Of a DNA stretch of 64,000 nucleotides, positions 1-9,661 are shown piece by piece. The translations under genes and the position numbers were made by a program. Source of the stretch: Diospyros lotus (Eukaryota > Streptophyta > Magnoliopsida > Ericales > Ebenaceae); the NCBI RefSeq assembly GCF_014633365.1, contig NC_068347.1:28123616-28187615 (forward strand). The letters run 5' to 3'. The first letter of the stretch is position 1; the number at the start of each line of letters is the position of its first letter. The notes beneath the pieces are model-generated. The model did no database searches. It worked only from the letters and a program-made list of their open reading frames with translations, and was not told the origin of the DNA.

Positions 1-790
1 ATACACAAGTAGGCCCTCTAACTTACAAGTTAGGAAATACAAAAATTGAACAATAAAAAGATAATCTAAGAGATAAATCTCTTTGTTACAAGATCTCTCA
101 ATGTAAAATACAAGTTTTGAATCAAGTGAAACAAATTAAGCACAAAGTCTTTGAGAGAAAAGTTAAAGCACAAATACAATTTAGAAATATGAAAATAATT
201 TGTAAACTCACTTCACTTCATTCCCATTCATTAGCCTCTTCAACTTTATTCATGAGTTGTATTTTAGGCATCCCAAGAGGTTCAAGAGAAAACTAATCAA
301 AAAAATTCCCAGACCTTCTATTAACAGCTAGTTATGAGCAATAAAAATTATATAAAACTAAATGGGTGGTCACTATAGGCAATGAGCTCCCTTGCCAACT
401 GCTGGTTATGAGTTTCAGAAAAATAAAGAATCAAATTTGCATTTCCCCAGGTCTCATATTCTATTTGGTGCCAAAAAGTCAAACAAGTAATATATAAAGA
501 CATTCTACAGAGTAATATAGGCCATTTCACTGCATCTCCTGACGCTTCATTTGCAAGGATTGGAAACTATTAGAATGGAAGAAAAATATTTATCTAAAGT
601 AAATTTACATACCGCGAACTCTTTTGCAGTTTCACTAACATAACTTCCATCCTTGTGTTTGTGTTACTTCAAAAAATTCCAAATGTGAAGGCTTCTACCA
701 TTTTCAACTTACTACACAGAATTAAGAGTGAACAAGTATATTTAATAGAATGTCAAACTTAAAAGTAAATAAGCAGTGAAAATTATACAA
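1..790. other. AT-rich intergenic, no supported gene
   Basis: No recognisable gene, RNA or complete repeat was seen. A 60-codon open stretch on the minus strand at 348-530 has no family resemblance I can name and is treated as chance. Confidence 0.5.
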
Positions 791-799
791 ATTTATCTG

Positions 800-1020
800 C
801 TTTTTGTGCAAGCCTCTTGAGCCCGTCATGTGGGGAGTTTGTACATGATCCATTCCGGAAGAATGTTGCAAGGCAGGATCAACTACCACTGCTTCACCAT
901 GTAAGAGCCAATTGTCATAAGTCGTCAAAAACCCATTCCACACTAGGTGAGCTTCTACTGTTTCTGGATTAAATATATGTTTCCCCTCGCATTTGCATTT
1001 ACGACATGGAAACATTATTT
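800..1020 (-). pseudogene. CACTA (En/Spm) transposase-associated domain fragment
   Basis: Read on the minus strand this gives FPCRKCKCEGKHIF, then NPETVEAHLVWNGF and YDNWLLHGE. That is the Cys-x-x-Cys plus 'HL..GF...Y..W..HGE' pattern of the plant transposase-associated domain at the N-terminus of TNP2-type CACTA transposases (established family knowledge). Only about 70 residues remain, with no TNP2 catalytic core nearby, so this is a relic. It lies just downstream of the hAT relic on the same strand. It could also be a domesticated fragment, but no surrounding exons are visible. Confidence 0.65.
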
Positions 1021-1359
1021 TCCTGTCCAATTTTGAGTTCCCAACTGCAAATATGATGAAACTAAACATGTCATCTATGCAAGCTTTGGTATTCCTCATA
1101 GTTATTAAAGATGCCAGGCGCACTAAGGCCCAAAGGGGTCCTAGAGCCCAAGGTGCGAGGCATATGGTGAGGCGTGCGCCCAACAAAGGAGAGGTGCACC
1201 GAGAAAAAAAATATAATTTAATAAAATATAGGCAAATTAAAAGGATAAAAACAAAATATAACAAATTAACAAGTATTCATCATCAAATTCAAACATAAAC
1301 AATTCATAATCAAACAAAAAAATTCAAGAAAATAAACACAACAATAATAGCATCCAACA

Positions 1360-2092
1360 TCAATCATCATCAATCATAAGATGATGATGATGATGATGAC
1401 TTCCATCATCATCATTTAAATTATATTGGTCACTTCCAAAGTCTTCCTCTTCTTCATACTCTTCTTCAAAATCAATACCTTCCTCATCTCTAGGTGTTAG
1501 AGGAGTACTAATCTTTGACAGAGAAGAAGATACTTTTGCCTTTCCCTTTCCCTTTCCCTTTCCCTTTGCTGTAACACTTGCTCCTTTGGTTGATCTAGTG
1601 TGATGGACACTCTCAACTCCAACAACTCTAGCAACAATACTCCATGTTAAAGAATCATTTTCAAATACAAAGTCTTCTTCCGATAATCCATCCATTCTAC
1701 CCATCAACCATTCATTACTATCATCTATGTCCTTTAAAGAGATGGGTCAATGCGATCACGTGCATCATATTGACGCTTCAATGCTCAATTGTATTTTACG
1801 AACACCAAAATCATTCAAGCGATGCTGAGCTAGCCTATTTCTTTTTTTTGTTATAAATCTGCAAATTGATACAGAACATTTTTAATAATATGAATCTGCA
1901 AATTGATACAGAACATTTTTAATAAGTATATGTCATCTGAAACAAAAAACTAAGTAAAGAGTCTATGTTAGTTGTTACTTACATGCTCAAAAATGTTCCA
2001 ATTACACTCACATCCAGATGCACTACAAGTAAGGCTAAGCACTTTAATTGCAAATTTTTGCCGTGGAAGATCCATAAGATTTCCCCCATTCA
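1360..2092 (-). pseudogene. hAT transposase C-terminal relic (dimerisation region)
   Basis: On the minus strand, 1984-2092 reads AEWGKSYGSS, then after a one-base frame slip FAIKVLSLTCSASGCECNW and FEHV, followed by a GTAAGT donor. After an intron-like gap, 1707-1850 reads NRLAQHRLNDF and, in another frame, LKRQYDARDRIDPISLKDID and DSNEWLMGRMDG. It continues to 1360 as an acidic and His-rich tail. This order (AEWW..YG, QKFAIKVLSLTCSASGCERNW, RL..QRLND, DPI...D...EW) is the C-terminal dimerisation region of plant hAT transposases. Two frameshifts and an in-frame stop make it dead. A (GGGAAA)n-type repeat near 1540-1566 encodes Lys-Gly repeats. The GC-richer stretch at 1105-1200 probably belongs to the 3' part of the same element. 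Confidence 0.75.
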
Positions 2093-2389
2093 GCCGTTGA
2101 GATTGAATAATTAGGTTAATGCTTTTTATCAAACATCTTATAAACTAATCTTAAAAAATTAACTATGCACTAATTTAATTTGAAAATTGAAATAAATCCC
2201 AACAAACTCAATTGCCTGGGGATTTTGTCATTCATGTTGAATAGCCATCTCCAAGCCAAAAACTCCCTTAGAATTTTGATACAAAGTAAATTGGTCACTA
2301 ATTTTGTCTTGTTCCTCATGGCTTGGAACCAACCTTTGCAAAGCTTTGTACCATCCTATAATAATGTCATGAACCTAGGGCTTAACCTA

Positions 2390-4010
2390 GGATCAGTTTG
2401 GGAATCGGACAAATCCGATTCAACTAAGGCCAAGAACAGGAGGAATTAGGGGGAGATTTGAGAGAATGAGCGGGAAATTAGAAGAAGTGTTAGGGGGATT
2501 AGAAGAGCAGAAAAGAACGAGATGAAGATCAAGAAAGGGGAGAATTCGAAGGAGGAGAAATCAAATCTCAATTCATTAATTCTTGGATAAAGAAACAAAC
2601 CCATTACAACAACCTTATATAAGCATATTTTCCTTCTAACAGCCTAGCTTCTAACCACTTGCTAAAATATCCCTAACAAACTATTATACCCTATTACAAT
2701 AATACCCATTTATTGCTCATAGGGTCATGACAATTCCCCCATCCTTGAGAGAGTTCGTGTCCCCAAGAACTTGCAGCAAGTAGCCATTGCTTAATCCAAT
2801 TCCTGCCTTCTCTATTTGATTTACCTTCCTTTCTCCTTCTAGGCCTCTTCTTCTTCCTCATTCTTAAGTGTCCAAGATCAATCCCAGTTGTAATTTGGCC
2901 TAGAACTTTAATAGGAAAAACTTCATCGAGTTCCAACCCAATACAACCACCCTCAGTAATAGCTATCCAATCAAGTTTGGTCTCCAATCTATGGACATAT
3001 GATCAGCCACTTCCGAATTGACATAGCTAGTAGCTTAACCTTGGAGTCCAATGGAAGGACTATCCATGTTCGTGACTTCTGTTAGTACTTCATTATTGTC
3101 CAATACAGGTAAGGAGAGCAAATCTACACCTGTAGTTGCTATTATTGTATCCCCATTCAACCCATAGCCATGCTCTGCTACAAAAACAGCATCGAAATGC
3201 AACAATGGAGGATTGTAGACTTGCCTTGAATACTCATATCAAGGCTGTTTGTGAGTACTAACATTAGGAGCTACTGCCACTTCAATTCTAGCCAACGATT
3301 TCTCAACCACTGATGCCTGGCCTCCAACTCGACCTTCTTCCCTAACATGATTTATAGCTAGATTAGGTTGTGCATCACCAGAATCATCAATTTCTTGTTC
3401 TTGTAAAGTGTGCCTAACCCCAATCTCCTCATGTACTTGATGAAGAGGCTTTTCTGGCTCCTTCTTTTGCTACTTCTAGAGATCAATAGCATCAAGTGTC
3501 TCAGCACTAGTAAGAGTGCTTGAGAGGCTGCCAACTGATTGAGTGTCATCCTCCAATTCCTTTTCCCCACTCTCTTCTTCCACCTCCTCTTCTCCTTCTT
3601 CCTTAAAGTTGGACTGATATTGTTGCAAAATCCCAAAAACATCACCATCGAGAACTTTTTTTTCCAAAGGAACCAGTATGTTCCTTTAATTCTCCTTTTG
3701 CCTTTGCTGTCTTATCAATTTGTTCATTACAGATTCCCTTTGGATAATGCCATTCACCTTTAATATCATTTCTGATGTTGCACATCTCCTCTGGCTGCTC
3801 CATATTTAGGAATTCCTCTTTGTTAAAACTCCCACAATAATCATCGAAGAATTCAGCCGAAAAGCAATAATGATACTTCTTAGTTAGTATCATTGCAAAC
3901 TCTTGCAATTGCTCATGCAACATATAGCCGAAATCCTTGCTCGTATCATGTATCACACTTCTTGTTTCCTTGTCAACTTGGTTGGACTCATTATCCAACT
4001 TTCCCAATGC
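2390..4010 (-). mobile_element. LTR-retroelement-like tract, degenerate
   Basis: On the minus strand around 2710-2790 a frame reads LQVLGDTNSLKDGGIVM and then stops. This resembles the 'LEDK...GGIVM' end of plant Ty3/gypsy polyproteins followed by the LTR. Upstream on the same strand are acidic, low-complexity open stretches (3476-3667, with EEGEEEVEEESGEKE) and a 121-residue open stretch (3642-4007) that match no pol domain I know. No LTR pair or TSD was found. It could be a non-autonomous or chimeric element. The gypsy assignment rests on one short motif. Confidence 0.35.
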
Positions 4011-4024
4011 CTGATTTTTCTGGC

Positions 4025-4500
4025 TAAACTGCTCATGATTTCTTTTATTTCCAACTGAAATTGCAGCCTTCTTCTGTTGCCATTAAGGCTCTGATTGTCT
4101 CATGTGTGCACTGCTTCCCAAGGCTTCATGAGCAAGCCATCCCGTTGAAAATGCAGCATCCTTCGGCTACAATTGAGACCCCATTTGTTTCATGTGTGCC
4201 CTACTCCCCATGGTTGACATCTCATGGACATGACACTTGGAAGACCAAGGGATAGGGATTCTATACATACTGCTTTTCACTAATTCGCTGCTATTAGTCG
4301 TTGGACTTCTAATCACTGAAATTGATTGCCCCAACCTTCAACTCGGATTTGTCGGAATTGCCGGAGATCACTGGAATCTGCTTCGCACCTCCAATTCACA
4401 AGATTACCAGATTTCACAATCGAGTCACCTCTTGTTACTCTTGCAAAAAATTCGAACACTAACTGTTGGCTTCACTCAAACTCAAATTTGACAACATCCT
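4025..4500. other. Short imperfect duplication and unassigned sequence
   Basis: Two diverged copies of a block of about 85 bases lie at about 4070-4150 and 4155-4235. Both contain CATGTGTGC, then a 'cc.a.g.tt.a' core and CATG..A.. words. No gene or named repeat is recognised. Confidence 0.4.
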
Positions 4501-4832
4501 AAAAACAGTAAAATCGAAATCCTAATCACGGCCAAATTAAGAAACCCAATCATTGACGAATTAAAATTTTGAGTTATAATTATCACACCATATAAATGGA
4601 GTTGAAAACAATTTAGGGAAAATTTACTATCAACACCAAATAATATCAAAACCATATTCTAATTAAATAAAATGGGAAAGGCATGATGCAAACACTAAAA
4701 TGTGCAACTTTTCATGACGAATTTGACTTCTAATTTATTTGTTTGTTTTTATAGGTTTGAACACAATTTTCAAATTTCCATTTTCTATCAAAAATTAAAA
4801 TATGACTTACAACTTACCCTGAGCCATAAACC

Positions 4833-5030
4833 TTAACCTTCTAAATGTGGACTGTGCAGAGTGTTGCCCCAGAGCATGTATAAGGAGCGATGGCCTTAAA
4901 ATTTTCAATTCTTCATAAAATGGTACAATCAACAAATTCAACTCTGTTCTATAAGCACCAAGACCTAGGTTTAACTTTCACTGGCTTGGGTTCATTACCA
5001 TATGGAACGGTTACCTGTTTATCTGAACAT
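4833..5030 (-). other. Exon-like open stretch, unknown
   Basis: Minus strand: a TTCAG acceptor-like site near 5023, then a frame reading DKQVTVPYGNEPKPVKVKP to a stop. An overlapping shifted frame reads AYRTELNLLIVPFYEELKIL and ALGQHSAQSTFRRLRFMAQG, ending exactly at a GTAAGT donor-like site (about 4817-4822). The second frame looks coding in composition but matches no family I recognise. It may be an exon of an unannotated minus-strand gene starting near 5720, or a broken exon. Confidence 0.25.
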
Positions 5031-5499
5031 ATGACGTCATAAAATAGTCAATAAAACTACAACAAATTGAAGCCAAATTTCATGGAAATATTGCACGAAG
5101 AAAAGGTGGGAACAAATCGCTAAGAGATATAAACTTCCAATAGATCCCAAACAAACCAATAATTTGAACTTAACAATCACAAAAATGGAGAAAAAAAAAA
5201 CCTGAGACGAAGATACAACACTCCCCAATCTGTATCAAATTGATTGGCAAAATCTGAATGCAGAAAACTAAATATATGATCAAAACCCAGACCAAAACCT
5301 CAAAACCCATATCAATCTTGGTACAAAGATGTTGCGCAAAGAAGCAAACCTGAAGGAGGGGCCGGCGGTTTAGATCGAGAAGGAGTGACCCGTTTGGATC
5401 TGAGAATCGAATAGAGAATCCCACCAAGAGAAAGAGCCACCGCCAGGCCAAGACTCTGCCGACGATTTTATGGTTTGACCACGTCGAGCCTCTGAGGCT

Positions 5500-5718
5500 C
5501 TACCTGAACGGATACCGCGACGCGCAAAGAAGATCGCCGTAAAGAGGATGGGTTCTCTCGGGTTCAATAAAAGGGGATTGGGCGAGTTCAAGTATGGGGT
5601 GGATGCTGGACACAGGCGCCTGGTTTCTCTGCCGGAATACTGCTTGGACGCAAACGAGACGGCTGAGCAATGTCGGCGGGCTCAACTCAAGCGATGCTTT
5701 TAGGGTTTTTCTGTACAC
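5500..5718 (-). CDS. Candidate first exon of an unknown minus-strand gene
   Basis: The minus strand opens with ATG at 5718 and reads MYRKTLKASLELSPP, then about 55 more residues to an in-frame stop overlapping a CAG/GTAGAG donor-like site near 5500. The N-terminus is basic and hydroxylated without early acids, like an organelle transit peptide. A telo-box-like AACCCTAAA sits at the start. The region 5160-5730 is GC-richer than its flanks, as expected for a 5' exon with promoter. No homologue is recognised and downstream exons are not established, so this is a low-confidence hypothetical gene. Confidence 0.25.
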   Translation of the reverse strand: MYRKTLKASLELSPPTLLSRLVCVQAVFRQRNQAPVSSIHPILELAQSPFIEPERTHPLYGDLLCASRYPFR

Positions 5719-5729
5719 GAGCGAAGATG

Positions 5730-6590
5730 GCGGTTATTGATTGGGCACCAAATCTAGTCCCTGCTGGGATTCCTCCCTGCTTTTCAAAATTTGTCCCAAA
5801 TGAATCAAAATCAATATTAATAGTAAAATAGTAAAAAATTAAAAATATAAACTTCAAAAGTTACTAATAATAATCATATTATAAGAGTATCAACTACATC
5901 AATAAATACCAAATTTGATTATGATAAATAATTTATTTTATTATAATATTATAAAAATAATATTATGAGTCATGATTGATGATAGTGTCATCAATTATAT
6001 GATATTTTTTTATTAGATTAGGATAAAAAAATTATGTGTTATTATCTTCTTTATCTAATACCGTGATTGATTGATGAAAATCATGACTATTATAATATTA
6101 CTAATATCAAACTATTATGGTTATAAATAGAAAATTATTTTAAATATTAATAAATAGTAAATTGAGTGATGTAAATAGGAAAAATATTAATAACAACAAA
6201 TTAGTATTTTAAATTCCCAAAATAAAAAGGGAATAAAACTATAATACTAATATCACTAATTCCCAAATTAGTGTGTTATATTAGCATTTGGAACGAAGAA
6301 AAGTAAGAAATAATATTTAAAACTCATGAAACTTCCCAACTTCCAAATTTCAAGAGCTGCTGAATTAGCAGGCGATGAATGATGATGGTAACAACTTAGG
6401 AGGACTGGTTTCAGATTCAATGGTTGGTGGATGAAATGGGTTTTTAATGCATGCATGCAGCGGAAGACTATCTTTACTTTGCACACAGTAAAAGCCACAG
6501 TTAATGGCTTTTTCCTATCCGCATTCATTACTCACATGGAAAAGAAATAATTAAATTACTTATAAAATAGAAATTCATTCCTTAATTTCA
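5730..6590. other. Very AT-rich intergenic
   Basis: Strongly AT-rich sequence (about 5800-6260) with several short near-palindromes (for example ATTCCCAAATTAGTG and ATCATGACT/AGTCATGAT words) that may be MITE remnants. No terminal repeats or TSDs could be fixed. Confidence 0.4.
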
Positions 6591-7075
6591 GCAACCAAAA
6601 TAGCCCAACAAGCCACCTCTCAGCTGCCAACTACCCTTTTCCCTCAACCTCCACACACACACATCTTCACTTCCTCTGCTTCCCTCATTTCCATCTCCAT
6701 CTCCGGCGACCCCTATTTGTCGGCGTCGGAATTCCGTCTCTTCTCCAACTCTGGCGGCGGCGCAGTACCTCTCTGAGCAGTGTGTCAGCGTCAAGGTAGG
6801 TGCCTCAAATTCCAACTAAAAATCCCTGTACTTGTTAAATTTTACAGTTTCACTCTCGGAATTGCTTGAGTGATCATGTTCATAAGAGGCGGGAGTTGAT
6901 GATGGTACCTCGAAGTCTAATGACTGGAATGTTTAGATGTCAGTGTCAGAGTTTAAGGTGGGCGCCTCTAGTTTGCAGAAAAGTCCATACATTTAGTGAA
7001 ATTTCAGAATTCTACTCTTCTATACAATACTTGTTTTCATCAGGCCCCCTCTTCCTCCTCTGGTATTAGGCACAA
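6590..7075 (+). other. Promoter/5'UTR-like relic with diverged tandem copy
   Basis: CT/CA-rich then GC-rich sequence (6630-6800) like a plant 5'UTR, ending at AAGGTAGGT, a donor-like site at about 6795. A diverged copy of about 75 bases (GTGTCAGCGTCAAGG.. versus TGTCAGTGTCAGAG..) recurs at about 6938-7015. No coding exon follows before the poly-C tract, so this is probably a truncated gene 5' end or a captured fragment. Confidence 0.3.
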
Positions 7076-7091
7076 ATCACATATGGAGATA

Positions 7092-7096
<5 letters not shown>

Positions 7097-7139
<43 letters not shown>

Positions 7140-7144
7140 AAAAA
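7097..7144 (+). repeat. Poly-C(33)-poly-A(15) tract
   Basis: Thirty-three consecutive C followed by fifteen A. True length is likely uncertain because such tracts are hard to sequence and assemble. Confidence 0.9.
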
Positions 7145-7564
7145 GAAGAAACATTATAATAATTAATTGTATGTCTTTTTTATAGTGTTCTCTCTTTAAT
7201 TTTTGATATTCTTCTCTCACATGGCATGGTGAATCCTTCCTAGAGTCGGTCCTGAGTTTTCGGAGGCCCGGAGCAAATTTTTTCAAGTGTGTCTCTTTAT
7301 ATAAATTAAATAAAAAAATAAAATTATTAATTAATTATTTTTATTAAAATTATAAGAATTTATAAAAGATAAGAAAAAATAATTTGGGACCTCATTAAAA
7401 CCTTATTTGAGTAAAATTCAATGGAACAAAATCTAAAATGAAGGAAAAATAGGACCTTGCATTGTAAATATTGCATTAAAAAATGAAAACAACATATTTA
7501 AGTCTACATACTTCCTCCCGAATCTCCGTAAGCATTTATTGATTTGATTAATCTTTCTTTCATC

Positions 7565-8205
7565 TAAGGTTGTCAAAAAATATCCAAAAGCCGATGAATT
7601 GGACCAAATCGGACCGAATCATGCCTTTTGGATTGGTTCTATAATTCAATGGTTAAGTTCTGGTTCTAAAAAATTAAGAACCAATATATTTAGTTTGGTT
7701 ATTGATTTTTTTTTTTCAAACCATGGTTCGAACCGAACTGGAACCGATATTATACTTATATATATTATAATTTTTTGAGAATATATATATATATACATAT
7801 GCATAAATAGTATCACTTTTTAGGAAACTAGTAAGATTCATGAACTCTTTTATTTCTAACATTTTATGCCCTATTGCTATACTAAATGGTCGATGAAATC
7901 TCATTTGATAAGATAGTCTATAAATTATTTTGTTTTACTTTTACTTCAAGACCTGAAGCATTAATGAAATTATGGTTTTATTTTAATTAACAAATTTGTT
8001 TGTAATTTTATATTTTACAAAAATATTTAGAAGTTAAATGTTAATTGGATAGAACCGAAACTGATCCGATGTGACGGATTGGTTATAGTTTGATTTTATA
8101 TATGTAATGGTTCGGTTACGATTCTTATTTTTTGATAACCTTTAAAAATGATTCGGTTATTGGATTCTTATAGAACCAAACCAATCCAAACCATTAACAC
8201 CCCTA
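7565..8205 (+). mobile_element. Nested hAT-type MITE, family A copy 1
   Basis: Begins TAAGGTTGTCAAAAAAT (degenerate TAGGGGTGTCAA) and ends TTAACACCCCTA. It is flanked by CTTTCATC (7557-7564) and CTTTTATC (8206-8213), 7 of 8 identical. The interior is rich in GGTTCGAACCGAA and GATTGGTT words. It is nearly colinear with the reverse complement of 45640-46261, which defines a family. Confidence 0.85.
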
Positions 8206-8474
8206 CTTTTATCCTCCACAATTAATCGAAGTAAAAACAATCATCACATGTACTAACAAAATAAAAATAGCAATGAAATCTTCTTTTGATAGGGTATAAG
8301 TGACAACTTCTTTTGTTAATTCTTATAAAACCGGACCAATCCGAACCATTAACACTCCTACTTTTATCCTTCACAATTAATCAAAGTAAAAATAATCATC
8401 ACATGTACCAACAAAATAAAAATAGTAATGAAATCTTCTTTGATAGGTACAAGTAGCAACTTCTTTTGTTAATT
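8165..8474 (+). repeat. 155-bp tandem duplication spanning a MITE end
   Basis: The unit starting at 8165 (TTCTTATAGAACC) recurs from 8320 (TTCTTATAAAACC). Each unit carries the last 41 or so bases of the nested MITE plus its right flank (ACTTTTATCC..CACAATTAATC). The duplication therefore occurred after the MITE inserted. Confidence 0.8.
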
Positions 8475-8583
8475 TTTTTTAATTTCTTATATACATATAT
8501 ACAAAAGTTTAAAAAAAAAAAAATTGTGCCCCCTCACTTGTGGGCCCTGGTAGCCCTGGCCCAGGGCCGGCTCTGATCCTTCC

Positions 8584-9661
8584 TCAATTTAGAAAAGAGA
8601 GGATGAGTTGGACTCTAATCAACAGTCAAAGAAATGGTTTTACTGGGGATTCATTTGCGGTGATGGTTACAAGAGAGATCATGGTCAAAATAAAACTATT
8701 ATTAGCCCATTTGATATGTACAGTCATAATTGATATTAGAAAGAAGTAATACTACTTCAGTAGCCATGAGATATTGCTTTCTTTATCCTTGATTATTATT
8801 AACACATTAATTATTTCATGCAACAATTCTATCAATATCTATTGATAAGATTTGAGAGATGCAATTTACGATGGATTGATGAAGCTGGGTGGATGGAAGG
8901 TAAGCAATTTGAAGTAAAAGAGGTAGAGGACCTTAAAAAAGAAAAATAAAAACTCGGTGAGAAACCAAAACATTACAGGAGGTACAATGGCCTTACAAAA
9001 ATATAGTGACGGGTAGATCAATATGATCGTCTACTTGGGTGATCTGTTCACTTCCCTTTACACAAAGTTAATATAAAATGGAAGTGGGAATTTGAAAATA
9101 TCCACCCAGCAATGATCTATGCAGGTTTTCTAGTCTAGCACTAGAACCTAGCAGTTAAAGTTTGACAGTTTCAATTCTTTGATTTTGGCAGTCTTCCTCC
9201 AAACCCTCTCCACTCCATTCCATTGGACGAGCTTCGCAACAATATAGCTCATCCACTCAACACACACTCTTCCTTGATTTTCCACATTTTTCCACAAAAA
9301 TTCATACCAGATGTTATGGAAATAATTTTCTCATTAATCAAAACTTTCTGAATAGTCACAAACACCTCATTTTGCTAAAAATAGTCAAGTGGTTTTCTAA
9401 TTATAGATGCAGTGAAGCAGTATATATATACAGGATTGTGTGAAGATTGGAACGTTTGGAAAGGGCAGAAACACGAGTTTCTTTCTTGTGGTCATGAAAC
9501 AAAGATCTTACCTTTTCATTTCTTTTCATTCTCGTGATCTTCCTGGTCATTAATGAAACGAGCATTTTGTCATCGGCATTTGTTTTGCACTGGGAGATTC
9601 CTTCTATTTTCTTTGTTCTTTCCAGGTTGGTAATTAAGCTCAGATCTGAGAGTCTGGAAAA
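8584..9661 (+). promoter_or_regulatory. Upstream region of the inositol transporter gene
   Basis: No gene is visible. A TATATATATA stretch at about 9421-9430 is a plausible TATA region about 230 bases before the ATG. The 9480-9640 sequence is pyrimidine-rich and leader-like. Positions are inferred only. Confidence 0.35.

Larger units (their letters stand above)
7241..8575. mobile_element. hAT-like non-autonomous DNA transposon, 1,335 bp
   Basis: The ends are TAGAGTCGGTCCTG on the left and CAGGGCCGGCTCTG on the right, near-perfect inverted repeats of the CAGAGCCGGCCCTG type. They are flanked by an exact 8-bp duplication ATCCTTCC (7233-7240 and 8576-8583), the hallmark of hAT insertion. It has no transposase ORF and is AT-rich inside. 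It contains a second nested hAT MITE (7565-8205) and a tandem duplication, which together make up much of its length. Confidence 0.88.
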
